Of a stretch of 64,000 nucleotides of DNA, positions 46,046-54,460 are shown in pieces. The position numbers and the translations under genes were made by a program. The notes beneath the pieces were generated by a model, which was not told the DNA's origin, did not search any database, and saw only the letters and a program-made list of their open reading frames with translations. This stretch comes from Oceanisphaera sp. IT1-181 (lineage in GTDB: Bacteria; Pseudomonadota; Gammaproteobacteria; Enterobacterales; Aeromonadaceae), in NCBI RefSeq assembly GCF_033807535.1, contig NZ_CP136856.1, positions 232,501 to 296,500 of the forward strand, written 5' to 3'. Every line of letters starts with the position of its first letter. Within the stretch, counting starts at the first letter, position 1.

Positions 46046-46659
46046 TATTTAGCCTCCACATTGGCAAAGTATTGGGCAACGGCCGTGATTTCTTCAGCTG
46101 TCAGCTTCTTGGCCATCACACCCATAATGCCGTTTGCATCACCGGCACGCGTACCCTCTTGCCAAGCTTTAAGCTGGCTTTCGATATAATCCGCATGCTG
46201 GCCCGCTAAGTGCGGGAAAGTGTCACCTACCCCCACGCCTTCTGGGCCATGGCAAGCCACACAGCTCGGCAAATCACGCTCCCAGTCGCCTAAATAAGCC
46301 AACTTTTCACCTAAGTCGGTTATTTGTTGTGGACTCTTTTCACCACGAAATGCAGGCTGGGTTGGCTGTGGCAGGGCTAAACTGGCAAACCATTCACTGG
46401 TGGCCTTAATGCCGGCTTCATCCAACATCATGGCCATGGGTTTCATAATGGCGTTTTGACGCTCATCGGTTTGAAAGTGCTTAAGCTGAGCGGCTAAATA
46501 AGCCGCGGGCATACCGGCAATCGAGGGTGCTAAGTTGGGCATACCTAAGCCTGTCGCTTGATGACAAGCGACACAAGCTGCTGCTTGAGGAGGCATATCG
46601 GCTTGTGCCGAAAACGCCGATATTGCCAGAGCACTGGCGAAGAATACGAGTTTTTTCAT
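46045..46659 (-). CDS. tsdB: TsdB / cytochrome c4-like dihaem electron acceptor
   Basis: This 204-residue periplasmic dihaem cytochrome has a signal peptide to about residue 20 and two CVACH motifs (C29 to H33 and C132 to H136), one in each c4 half, with Met ligands in MKPMA and MGVMAKK. It is the first gene of the pair with tsdA and would accept electrons from thiosulfate and pass them to the respiratory chain. Sequence alone would allow plain cytochrome c4; the overlap with tsdA decides the name. Confidence 0.85.
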   Translation of the reverse strand: MKKLVFFASALAISAFSAQADMPPQAAACVACHQATGLGMPNLAPSIAGMPAAYLAAQLKHFQTDERQNAIMKPMAMMLDEAGIKATSEWFASLALPQPTQPAFRGEKSPQQITDLGEKLAYLGDWERDLPSCVACHGPEGVGVGDTFPHLAGQHADYIESQLKAWQEGTRAGDANGIMGVMAKKLTAEEITAVAQYFANVEAK

Positions 46660-46802
46660 AATTGTTATCCTGACGTTATGCTTCCAAGCGTATTCTAGGA
46701 TGGTAAGGGGCGGACGATACGTACTTCCCGCATAACCTTAGTAGATCTGAATAACAACATATACCTAGATCACAAGTCAGCAACATTTATGTGACTAGAT
46801 AG

Positions 46803-47291
46803 CTATTGCTCACGCCAGTGCAGCCACAAGCGGGTATCTAGTTCAAATTGATGATAATCAGGCTCCATGTGGCAACAGAGCTGATAAAAAGCTTTGTTGT
46901 GCTCTTTTTCACGAAAATGCGCTAACTCGTGTACCACTATCATGCGCAAAAACTCAGGCGGCGCGCTTTTAAACAGTGCCGCTACCTTGATACTGTTATG
47001 GGCTTTTAGTTTGTTGCCTTGCACTCGGGATTGATAAGTGTGTAGGCCAAGAGCGTGCTTAACTATCTGCAATTTGCTGTCATAACTCACCTGCGACAGC
47101 GGCGAGGATTTGCGCATATATTGATTTTTTAGCTCGGTCACATACTGATACAAGGCTTTATCACTTTGTATTTGATGCAAGTCCGGATACTTTTTTTCCA
47201 GATAAGTACCTAAGCGACCTTGGCTTATCAGTAGTCCTGCTTGGGTTTGGATCTGCTCTGAATAATGAGCGATGTACTTTAAGGTGGTCAC
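46803..47291 (-). CDS. YgjP-like metal-dependent hydrolase (M48-type HExxH)
   Basis: This 162-residue soluble protein of the YgjP/DUF45 family has the zinc motif H121-E-L-A-H125 with a third ligand candidate H131 (HELAHFREKEHNKAFY). The family is related to WLM/SprT metallopeptidases. E. coli YgjP is reported to act as a UTP pyrophosphatase, so the name should stay neutral. The start is GTG at 47291 with a weak ribosome site. It is isolated between tsdB and the efflux operon. Confidence 0.8.
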   Translation of the reverse strand: MTTLKYIAHYSEQIQTQAGLLISQGRLGTYLEKKYPDLHQIQSDKALYQYVTELKNQYMRKSSPLSQVSYDSKLQIVKHALGLHTYQSRVQGNKLKAHNSIKVAALFKSAPPEFLRMIVVHELAHFREKEHNKAFYQLCCHMEPDYHQFELDTRLWLHWREQ

Positions 47292-47299
47292 GGGATTAA

Positions 47300-47585
47300 A
47301 CCTGCAAGGGGTGAAGAGTGAATGGTAAAGAGTGAAGGGTAAAGAGTGAAGAGGACGGGCTGGACACTAAGCCGTCAGGTGGCGAGCTCTTACCATAAAT
47401 ATCTTGTTTACGTGGGACAAGAGCCGAAAAGCCTAGATGGGTAAGAGCTCGCTCTAGATGCACTTGTGCTTAGCCTTTACTCATAAAAGCTCCTTTTAGA
47501 TTTTATCTCTATTTTTCCGAGTTCTTCCGTGGGTTTCGTTGCTAATAGGTCTAAGTCTTGGTTTTTATCTCGTCCGCTTCACGCT
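47300..47585. repeat. GTGAAG strings and palindromic repeat, copy 3
   Basis: The gap begins with several GTGAAGAGTGAAGGGTAAAG-like tandem strings (47308-47352). Around 47390-47560 it continues with sequences related to the element at 24180-24410: GAGCTCTTACC / GGTAAGAGCTC inverted arms, then TTTTAGATTTTATCTCTATTTTTCCG and TTCCGTGGGTTTCGTTGC. It ends with CTTCACGCTTTACTCC overlapping the 3' end of the efflux lipoprotein gene. Confidence 0.55.
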
Positions 47586-49028
47586 TTACTCCTCACCCTG
47601 TGCGTCGTTTTCCCACCCGCCACCGAGCGCCTTGATCAGATCGAGCGTGGCGCTAAATTGACTTTGCCGCAAGTTAACCAGTTGCTCGTCGGCGCTAAAC
47701 AGGGTGCGCTGGGCATCCAGTAATAACAAGAGCTCGTCGGCACCGGCGCGATAGCGGATATCGGTAAGATCTAAGGTGTGCTGGGCATCGTCCACGATAC
47801 GCTGTTGTTGTGCGATTTGTGCTTGGCTAAGCGCCAAGTTGCCCAAGGCATCTTCGGTTTCTTTTAGCGCCTGCAGTATGGCTTTTTGATAATTGAGCAC
47901 TAACTCTCGTTGGCGCGCTTCGCTGATTTTAACCTGACTACGCAGTCGACCGCCATCAAACAGGATTTGGCTTAAGCTGGCACCTAACCCCAAGGTATTA
48001 ACGGGGTTGGCCAGTGACAATAAGGCCTGACTGGCTAAACCACCACTGCCGGTGAGTTGTACTGAGGGTAGCAGGGCGGCGCGGGCGGCACTGACATTGG
48101 CATCAGCGGCTTGCAGTTGCGCTTCGGCAGCGGCTAAGTCTGGACGGCGAGTGAGCAATTCACTGGGCAGGCCCGGCGCGAGGCGTGGCAGCGCCAACTC
48201 GGCCAGCGGCTGTGATGCCAAATGATAATCTTGGGGTGCACGACCCAGCAGTATGGCCAGTGCCGATTCGGTTTGGCGGCGTTGTTCACGCAGCGGCAGC
48301 AAGTTGGCCTCTTGGCTGGTAACGGCGCCGCGTTGACGATAAAAATCACTCAAAGTGGCGGCGCCATACTTATATTTGGCTTCGACGATGGCGAAGTTGC
48401 TTTGGGCGGTGGCCAAGTTTTTTTCATTGATGCGAATTCGCTCATCCAGTGTCAGCAGTTGTACCCAAGCATTGGCGACACCCGTGGTCAGCATAAGTTG
48501 GGCACTGGCTAAGTCATATTGGCTAATGGCGAAACCGGCCGTCGTGGCTTGGCGCTGGGCGTTCAGCTTACCCCATAAATCCAGCTCATAGCTGATGCCC
48601 AGATTGGCGGAGGTGCCTTCGCTAGAACCATTTTTCTGCCAACTTTTATTGCTACCCGCGCCCAGATTTAAACTCGGAAACAAAGAAGCATTCGCGCCTT
48701 GCACTTGTGCTTCGGCTTGCATAATTCGCTCGGCGGCAATCAGCACATCTGGGTTGGCGCTAAGGGCTGTGGTGATCAAATCAGTTAAGACAGGAGAATT
48801 AAAATCCAGCCACCAAGCTTGATGCAGTGCTTGGTTTTGGTTGGATGTAGGCGTGGATGTGCTCCACTGGCTGGCCATTTTGTAGACGATGTCAGGACGG
48901 TCGCTGGTGTCAGTGCTGGCACAGCCAGCCAACAGCAGCGCACAAAACAGCGGTGATAAAGCCCAAGATGAATGACGTGATAAATGAGGCATTAAACGAG
49001 ACCTTAAATGAGACCTTAAATTAGGCAT
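47586..49028 (-). CDS. NodT-family outer-membrane efflux lipoprotein
   Basis: This 480-residue TolC-like outer-membrane factor has two outer-membrane-efflux repeats and long coiled-coil segments. The N-terminus has a lipobox, LLLAGC (Cys about residue 35), so it is a lipid-anchored OprM/NodT type. It is the third gene of macA-macB-this, 14 bases after macB, with GGAG before the ATG. It should form the outer-membrane exit duct for the MacAB pump. The leader before the signal contains a duplicated LRS(H/R) repeat. Confidence 0.9.
   Translation of the reverse strand: MPNLRSHLRSRLMPHLSRHSSWALSPLFCALLLAGCASTDTSDRPDIVYKMASQWSTSTPTSNQNQALHQAWWLDFNSPVLTDLITTALSANPDVLIAAERIMQAEAQVQGANASLFPSLNLGAGSNKSWQKNGSSEGTSANLGISYELDLWGKLNAQRQATTAGFAISQYDLASAQLMLTTGVANAWVQLLTLDERIRINEKNLATAQSNFAIVEAKYKYGAATLSDFYRQRGAVTSQEANLLPLREQRRQTESALAILLGRAPQDYHLASQPLAELALPRLAPGLPSELLTRRPDLAAAEAQLQAADANVSAARAALLPSVQLTGSGGLASQALLSLANPVNTLGLGASLSQILFDGGRLRSQVKISEARQRELVLNYQKAILQALKETEDALGNLALSQAQIAQQQRIVDDAQHTLDLTDIRYRAGADELLLLLDAQRTLFSADEQLVNLRQSQFSATLDLIKALGGGWENDAQGEE
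48998..49021. repeat. 12-bp tandem duplication in the efflux lipoprotein leader
   Basis: GAGACCTTAAAT occurs twice in direct tandem at 48998-49009 and 49010-49021. It encodes two LRS(H/R) units just after the start codon and ahead of the lipoprotein signal hydrophobic core. Frame is preserved. Confidence 0.8.
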
Positions 49029-49042
49029 GGTAACTCCGAAGC

Positions 49043-50971
49043 TTATTCTGAAGAGAGCGCAACCACAGGATCTAGCTGCGCGGCTTTGCGTGCCGGCAGC
49101 CAGCCAAAGACTAAGCCGGTAGCAAAGGCGCAGCCAAAGGCGAGCAATACCGGTGCGAGTGAAAAATAAACCGGAATACCCACGGCGCCTAAGATGGCGG
49201 TAGCCGCCAAGCCCAAGGCCACGCCGATGGCGCCGCCCAAGGCTGAGACCACTAAGGCTTCTATTAAAAACTGCTGCAAGATATGCCGCGTGTGGGCGCC
49301 GGTCGCCATGCGAATGCCGATTTCTCGGGTTCGCTCGCTGACGCTGACCAACATGATATTCATCACACCAATGCCGCCTACCAATAGCGAAATAGCGGCA
49401 ATGGATCCCAACAGCCAGGTAAATGTCTGAGTGGTGGCCGAGACGGTATCTATGATGGAAGACATGTTGCGGATTTGAAAATCTTCCCCGCCGTGGCGCG
49501 CCACCAGCAGCCGGTTAATATCGGCCTCGGTGTCATTGATGTGCGCAACGTCGCTCACCGAGACGGTAATGCTGCGTAAAAACTGCTGGCCAAATAACCT
49601 CAAGCCACCTGTGGTGTAAGGCACAAACACCACATCGTCTTGGTCTTGGCCCCACGGCGAGGCGCCTTTGGCGCTCATCACGCCGATCACCTGAAACAGG
49701 TTGGTGTTTACCGTTACATATTTCCCCAACGGATCCTGATTGGGGAATAATGCCTCGGCGACGGATTTACCGATCACGGCGACGGTGGCGTAACTTTGCT
49801 CATCAGCTTCACTAAAGAAGGTGCCTTCTGTGAGCGGCCACAGGCGAGCACGGGGAAAATCCGCCGAGGTGCCGTTAATTTCTGGGCTGTGATCCAGATT
49901 GCCGTAACGCAGGGTTGCGGTGCCACCAATTTCTGGCACGACCGCATCGACGTTTGGCAGCTCTTTGATGGCCTCCATATCGGCGGCCACTAAGGTGGAG
50001 GTGGTGCGCCGGCCAAACTGATTGGGCGCACCGGGGTGCACCGATAATAAATTACTGCCCATGGCGCTGATGCTTTGCACTATTTCTTGCTGGGAGCCGT
50101 TACCGATTGCCAGCATAGTAATAACCGAGGCCACGCCGATCACTATGCCAAGCAGGGTGAGGGCGGCGCGAAACAGATTACTGCTCAGCGCTCCGAGTGC
50201 GGTGCGTACCGCTTCAAATAATTCTGCCGCCAGCGAGCTGTGACCGTGGGGTTTAGCCGGTAGCTCAGGCACGGCAGCTTGAGCGCTAGGGCCGGGGTCT
50301 GCCACAATCAGACCGTCGCTGATCTCGATGCGTCTGTCCGCAAGGGCTGCGACTTTGGGATCGTGAGTAATTAAAATCACCGTATGGCCAGAGCGCGCTA
50401 AGTTGGTGAGTAGCACCATTACATCTTTGCCGCTTTGGCTATCGAGCGCACCCGTGGGTTCATCCGCTAGGATAATCTCGCCGCCGTTCATTAAGGCGCG
50501 TGCAATCGATACTCGCTGCTGTTGACCGCCGGAGAGTTGATTGGGTTTATTCTCTAAACGTTCGGCTAGGCCTAAGGTGGTAAGTAATTGCTCGGCCTTA
50601 AGCTGGCGCTCAGCCCGAGACAAGCCCGAATACACGGCCGGTACCGCCACGTTGTCCCGTGCACTCACGCCGGCCAGCAAATGATAGCTTTGAAACACGA
50701 AACCGAAGGTATCGCGGCGCAGCTCGGCGAGTTGGTCACGACTCAGGCTGGCCACATCTCGGCCCAGCAGGCGGTACTCACCGCTAGTGGGTTTATCCAA
50801 GCAGCCCAAAATATTCATTAAGGTCGACTTGCCGGAGCCTGAGCTGCCCATGATGGCCACAAACTCACCGCGATTAATGGTGACATCTACGCCTTTAAGC
50901 ACGGTCGTCATCAGCTCACCGCTGCCATAGGCTTTGGTGATGCCCTTTAGCTGGATTAAGGGCGTTCTCAT
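49043..50971 (-). CDS. macB: MacB, ABC-type efflux ATPase/permease
   Basis: This 642-residue fusion of an N-terminal ABC ATPase and a C-terminal membrane domain powers MacAB-type tripartite efflux of macrolides, peptides or siderophores. The ATPase carries Walker A GSSGSGKST (near residues 42-50), LSGGQQQRVSIARAL and ILADEPTGALDS. Four membrane segments (about 270, 520, 575 and 605) surround a large periplasmic MacB_PCD domain. Its ATG overlaps the macA stop by 4 bases. Confidence 0.93.
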   Translation of the reverse strand: MRTPLIQLKGITKAYGSGELMTTVLKGVDVTINRGEFVAIMGSSGSGKSTLMNILGCLDKPTSGEYRLLGRDVASLSRDQLAELRRDTFGFVFQSYHLLAGVSARDNVAVPAVYSGLSRAERQLKAEQLLTTLGLAERLENKPNQLSGGQQQRVSIARALMNGGEIILADEPTGALDSQSGKDVMVLLTNLARSGHTVILITHDPKVAALADRRIEISDGLIVADPGPSAQAAVPELPAKPHGHSSLAAELFEAVRTALGALSSNLFRAALTLLGIVIGVASVITMLAIGNGSQQEIVQSISAMGSNLLSVHPGAPNQFGRRTTSTLVAADMEAIKELPNVDAVVPEIGGTATLRYGNLDHSPEINGTSADFPRARLWPLTEGTFFSEADEQSYATVAVIGKSVAEALFPNQDPLGKYVTVNTNLFQVIGVMSAKGASPWGQDQDDVVFVPYTTGGLRLFGQQFLRSITVSVSDVAHINDTEADINRLLVARHGGEDFQIRNMSSIIDTVSATTQTFTWLLGSIAAISLLVGGIGVMNIMLVSVSERTREIGIRMATGAHTRHILQQFLIEALVVSALGGAIGVALGLAATAILGAVGIPVYFSLAPVLLAFGCAFATGLVFGWLPARKAAQLDPVVALSSE

Positions 50972-52119
50972 ATGCGCATCCTTGCGCCCGTTCTGGCGGG
51001 GGAGTTATTTTTGTTACTGCTTGCAGCTTGGATCTGCACTTGCTCACCTATGGCGAGACCTTCGGTAATAGCCGCATGAATTCGATTACTGACGCCCACC
51101 TGCACGTTGCGAATTTCTGGCTGGCCCTTGGCATTCACCACAGTCACTTGGGCCTTAGTGCGATCAGATGGGTCAGAAAAAGCCAGTGCCGACATGGGCA
51201 CTAATAACGCATCTTTAGCTTCTGTCAGCACGAAGAATACTTGGGTGGTCATTTGTGACATCAAGGCGCCATCGGGATTGTCGATATCGAACAAGGCGTT
51301 ATAGAGCACCACATTATTTTCGATAACGGGGGTGGGCTCAATCTTGCGCAGTGTACTGTACCAGCGCTTTCTTGAGTCGCCGAGGGTAGTGAAATATACC
51401 TTCATGCCGGGGGTTAGTTTGCTTACATCGGCCTCTGACACTTTGGCTGCCACCGTCATCACCGCTAAATCGGCGATGCGCATTAGCACCGGCGACTGCT
51501 GACTGGCGTTTAAGGTTTGGCCTTGGCGAGCATCGATTTGCACCACTGTGCCGGCCATGGGCGCCACTACTTTGGCATAGCTGAGGTTGGCTTCATCGGC
51601 GCGCAAGCTGGACTCAGTTTGCGCAATTTGTGCGGTGAGCGCTTCTACCTGTGCTTGTGCCGAACGTAGCCCAGCTTCGGCACTTTGCACGCTTTCTTTA
51701 GCGGTGGCGTTGGCGGCCAACAAATTACGTTGGCGAGTATGCTGTAGTTGCGCCAAAGTCAGCTGGGCTTCGCGGTCTTTAAGCTGTGCCTTTTGGGCAC
51801 GCAATTGGGCACGGCTGGCGTCCACTTGGGCCACGTATACGGTGGGGTCTATCTCGGCCAGCAAGCTGTCTTGCTCAACCTTATCACCTACTTCTACGGC
51901 GATGACTTTTAACTGGCCCGATACCTGAGCGCCCACGTCTACGTAACCGCTGGGCTGCAAGGTGCCGGTAGCGGTCACTTGATCTAATAAATCGCCTTTT
52001 TCTACGGTTATAGTTAAGGGGGGCGCTTTAGGTTTGCCTAACCAATCGCTGCCAAAATAGGCGTATAAGCCGAGCACTAAGAGCGCTAAAACCAAGCCTG
52101 AGATAAGTATTTTTTTCAT
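50968..52119 (-). CDS. macA: MacA, periplasmic membrane-fusion protein
   Basis: This 383-residue adaptor links MacB to the outer-membrane duct. A signal/anchor helix spans about residues 3-22. The biotinyl-lipoyl domain reads VDVGAQVSGQLKVIAVEVGDKVEQDSLLAEIDP, with a long alpha-hairpin, beta-barrel and membrane-proximal domain behind it. I chose the ATG at 52119 (MKKILISGLV) behind GGGATC. The upstream ATG at 52140 adds 7 residues and lacks a ribosome site. It is the first gene of the operon. Confidence 0.92.
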   Translation of the reverse strand: MKKILISGLVLALLVLGLYAYFGSDWLGKPKAPPLTITVEKGDLLDQVTATGTLQPSGYVDVGAQVSGQLKVIAVEVGDKVEQDSLLAEIDPTVYVAQVDASRAQLRAQKAQLKDREAQLTLAQLQHTRQRNLLAANATAKESVQSAEAGLRSAQAQVEALTAQIAQTESSLRADEANLSYAKVVAPMAGTVVQIDARQGQTLNASQQSPVLMRIADLAVMTVAAKVSEADVSKLTPGMKVYFTTLGDSRKRWYSTLRKIEPTPVIENNVVLYNALFDIDNPDGALMSQMTTQVFFVLTEAKDALLVPMSALAFSDPSDRTKAQVTVVNAKGQPEIRNVQVGVSNRIHAAITEGLAIGEQVQIQAASSNKNNSPARTGARMRI

Positions 52120-52303
52120 TTTTAGATCCCAAATCAACATTAGGCAGTATGACCAAACAGGGCGGTGCCAGCGCCGCGCACAGCTGAGTATTGTAGAAGC
52201 TGCTATTCAAACAGCTAATTGTCACTCAAGTGTGTCAAGAGGTTACTTAAAGGTGGGTAAGAGTAAATAATGAGGAGGGAGATTATTACAGAGAGCTAAA
52301 AGC

Positions 52304-52337
52304 AAAAATGAGCGCCGGTTCAAGAGCGCTCATTTTA
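52304..52337 (-). terminator. terminator of the SprA-like gene
   Basis: AAAATGAGCGC and GCGCTCATTTT pair just downstream of the minus-strand SprA-like gene, with a T-run on that strand. Confidence 0.78.
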
Positions 52338-52356
52338 TAAACAACCAATAGAAAAG

Positions 52357-53265
52357 CTAGGCCAGACTAAGTAACTGCTGCTGAGATTGTGCTTGCGCCG
52401 CCTTGCCGTAAACGCCAGCAATCACCTGATTTCTTTGCTCCATCTGGCCATTGGCATCTTTGGCAGTTGGGGTGTCAGTAGCAATGTCCGATGGTGATTT
52501 AGTCGCAGGCGCTGCAGCGGCTGAGGTATCTGTGGTTGATATAACGGATGCCGTTTCGGAGGTATCGCTACTCTTATCAGCCGCCAATTTATCTTCAGCA
52601 GCACTTGGCTCATTCGCTTGCATTAATTCGGCGGTGGCTTGCGCGATATGGGCATCGGCGCGGGCGGCGGCATTCTTATCGGCGCTGGACGGCTGGGCGG
52701 GCGCTAATGCGGCGGCTTTAACTTGGCGCATCTTTTCTATGGTGGCATTCGGATCGCCGGCAACGGGTGACAAATTTACCGACACTGAGCCTTCCACTAC
52801 ATACTGTTTACCATCGGGGCCGGTTTCATAGTCGTAACTGGGCGTGCCCGTATGTTGGCCGCCTACGCTGGCGTGCTGTTGTTCGTGGGTTCGTACTTCT
52901 TGATCTCGCCGCTGCAAGCTCAGCAATTCTTCTTGTTGCTCTATCGTTAGCTCTTTACCAGCCACATTTTTAGTGGCAGCGTCAGCTGAGGCTTTTGCAG
53001 TGTCATTCTTGGCATCGTCAGGGGCGGCTTCATCCGGTTTGCTGGTCTCGCTGGCAACGGGCACTCGTCCTTGACGAGTATAAAGCTCAGGTTGCGGCTC
53101 TTGCTTAGCGCCACCAAAGTCTTGAGATTGAGCTGCATTAGCATTAGTGGACGGCGCTATCGCTGGTTGCTGTTGCTGGTCTTGCTGAATACGCTCGGCC
53201 GCTTGTGGCGGTATAAAAGCAATACTGGATTGGGCGGCGTGCAGTGCTGAATTAGGTATTTGCAT
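52357..53265 (-). CDS. SprA-family putative metalloprotease (CJM1_0395-like)
   Basis: This 302-residue protein has a variable, Gln/Ala/Pro-rich N-terminal region, then a core with the zinc-protease motif HEQQH at 127-131 (VRTHEQQHASVGG), followed by DYETGPDGKQYVVEGSVSVNLSP and IEKMRQVKAAAL. This matches the SprA/CJM1_0395 family of putative metalloproteases, of unknown role. The C-terminal part is a low-complexity Ser/Thr/Ala tail. The ATG at 53265 is two bases past the stop of the upstream small rod-like gene. No signal peptide is visible. Confidence 0.8.
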   Translation of the reverse strand: MQIPNSALHAAQSSIAFIPPQAAERIQQDQQQQPAIAPSTNANAAQSQDFGGAKQEPQPELYTRQGRVPVASETSKPDEAAPDDAKNDTAKASADAATKNVAGKELTIEQQEELLSLQRRDQEVRTHEQQHASVGGQHTGTPSYDYETGPDGKQYVVEGSVSVNLSPVAGDPNATIEKMRQVKAAALAPAQPSSADKNAAARADAHIAQATAELMQANEPSAAEDKLAADKSSDTSETASVISTTDTSAAAAPATKSPSDIATDTPTAKDANGQMEQRNQVIAGVYGKAAQAQSQQQLLSLA

Positions 53266-53266
53266 A

Positions 53267-53554
53267 TTACACCCGAATATCAATAAGCGTGCCTAGCATC
53301 TCATCTGCAGTTTTAATGCTTTTTACATTGGCACCTGCGTGTAGCTCGGCGGCTTTGAGTTGAATAAGGCTGTCGGTTACAGTTTTTTTACTGGCATCCA
53401 CAAACTGATCCGGATTAACCGTGGAGCGAGTCGAAGATTCATTGGTGAGGGAATTAATGTTAGCTCGGCTGATATTAAGAGAAGCATCGGTCACGCTGTC
53501 AGCCGCGCGCTGAAAGCCTTGGATACCGTTCGAAAATGGCGATTGAATATTCAT
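53267..53554 (-). CDS. miniature flagellar-rod/hook-like protein
   Basis: This 95-residue protein joins a short N-terminal helix (GIQGFQRAADSVTDASLNISRANI) and a C-terminal helix ending LIQLKAAELHAGANVKSIKTADEMLGTLIDIRV. These correspond to the N- and C-terminal helices of flagellar basal-body rod and hook proteins (FlgB/C/E/G, where the C-terminus reads ANxKxIkTxDEMLxxLidi), with nearly all the central domain missing. It sits 1 base ahead of the SprA-like metalloprotease gene and far from any flagellar operon in this window. It may be a solo rod-like factor or a relic. Confidence 0.7.
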   Translation of the reverse strand: MNIQSPFSNGIQGFQRAADSVTDASLNISRANINSLTNESSTRSTVNPDQFVDASKKTVTDSLIQLKAAELHAGANVKSIKTADEMLGTLIDIRV

Positions 53555-53719
53555 ACGTGTCCCTTAATCAACACCTGAGTCATGGCCAATTATTGACCAC
53601 AATGGACACAATTGGAAGCCATACTCTCCTTGTTGTCCGCAACTCTCTTCTTGTGGTCCACGACCAAGGAATAACACTAAAGCTGAGCAGCCAAATACTC
53701 GATGCTCTGTTATGGCCAT

Positions 53720-54062
53720 TTATAGTTCGGTTCTTAACGCCTTGGCCAGTTGTCGAGCACTGGTAAAGGTGCTTCTACGCGCCCACCTAAGCCATGCCAA
53801 AACGCGCAATTTAGGCACGGTTTGCCATAACCTCACCATGGCATCTACACCCGTATGTAACTGGTCTTGTTTATCCAAGAGGTGCAGCTTTTTCAGACAC
53901 TGAGCCTGAGTGAATCCCGCCGCTAACAGCAAGGGTTCGTGTTGCCAAATATCTAACACAAATATCTAACCAGAGTACTGAATGGGCACCCGCATGGCGG
54001 CGCTAAAGGGCAATCTCTCGATCACATAAACCACAACGACCGTCATAAAATACGCCGAGCAT
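53720..54062 (-). pseudogene. decayed DCC-family (DUF393) thiol-disulfide oxidoreductase gene
   Basis: Reading the minus strand from 54062 gives MLGVFYDGRCGLCDREIAL, which contains the DCC motif D-G-R-C-x-x-C, then an in-frame TAG and continuing homology (RRHAGAHSVLWLDI). The reading frame then shifts by one because GTTAGATATTTG(T/G) is duplicated in tandem (13 bp). The rest (IWQHEPLLLAAGFTQ ... LHTGVDAMVRLWQTVPKLRVLAWL) is the normal C-terminal half. Two independent lesions make this a pseudogene. Sequencing error could not easily explain both. Confidence 0.85.
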
Positions 54063-54460
54063 GCTTCTCTCTCTTGGCTCGGTGTGAGCTCGAATTAATA
54101 AGATGACAGGTAAGCTTTACCTTGTCAGAGCGCAATGATTTTCGTCATTTAGGGGATTTATTTAGCAATATCAATCATAAGGCGCAGCGGCAGGAATCAG
54201 TAAACAGGCAATAAAAAAGACCGTTGTAACTGTCTTATCATCAATCTTTCACAGAGCAGAGGCAGCGGGGCGAGTGCCGCTCGCGTGTTGGCAATAGACG
54301 ACAGCACCCTGCATAAATTGACGAAACGACTGGTCTCAAGTGAATCTTATTGGTGTTGATTCGTTTGACTACACTTATTCCGTACGCGTAGATGAACCAC
54401 TTGAGAATTAATAAAAAAAGTTTAACAAAAACGTTAATTAAATCACAAGGACGGTGGCTA
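54063..54460. other. non-coding gap before the outer-membrane barrel gene
   Basis: I found no gene in this stretch except the possible longer N-terminus of the barrel gene (ATG at 54392). TTGATTCGTTTGACTACACTTATTC at about 54355-54380 is a weak promoter-like segment. No known repeat family was recognised. Confidence 0.4.
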
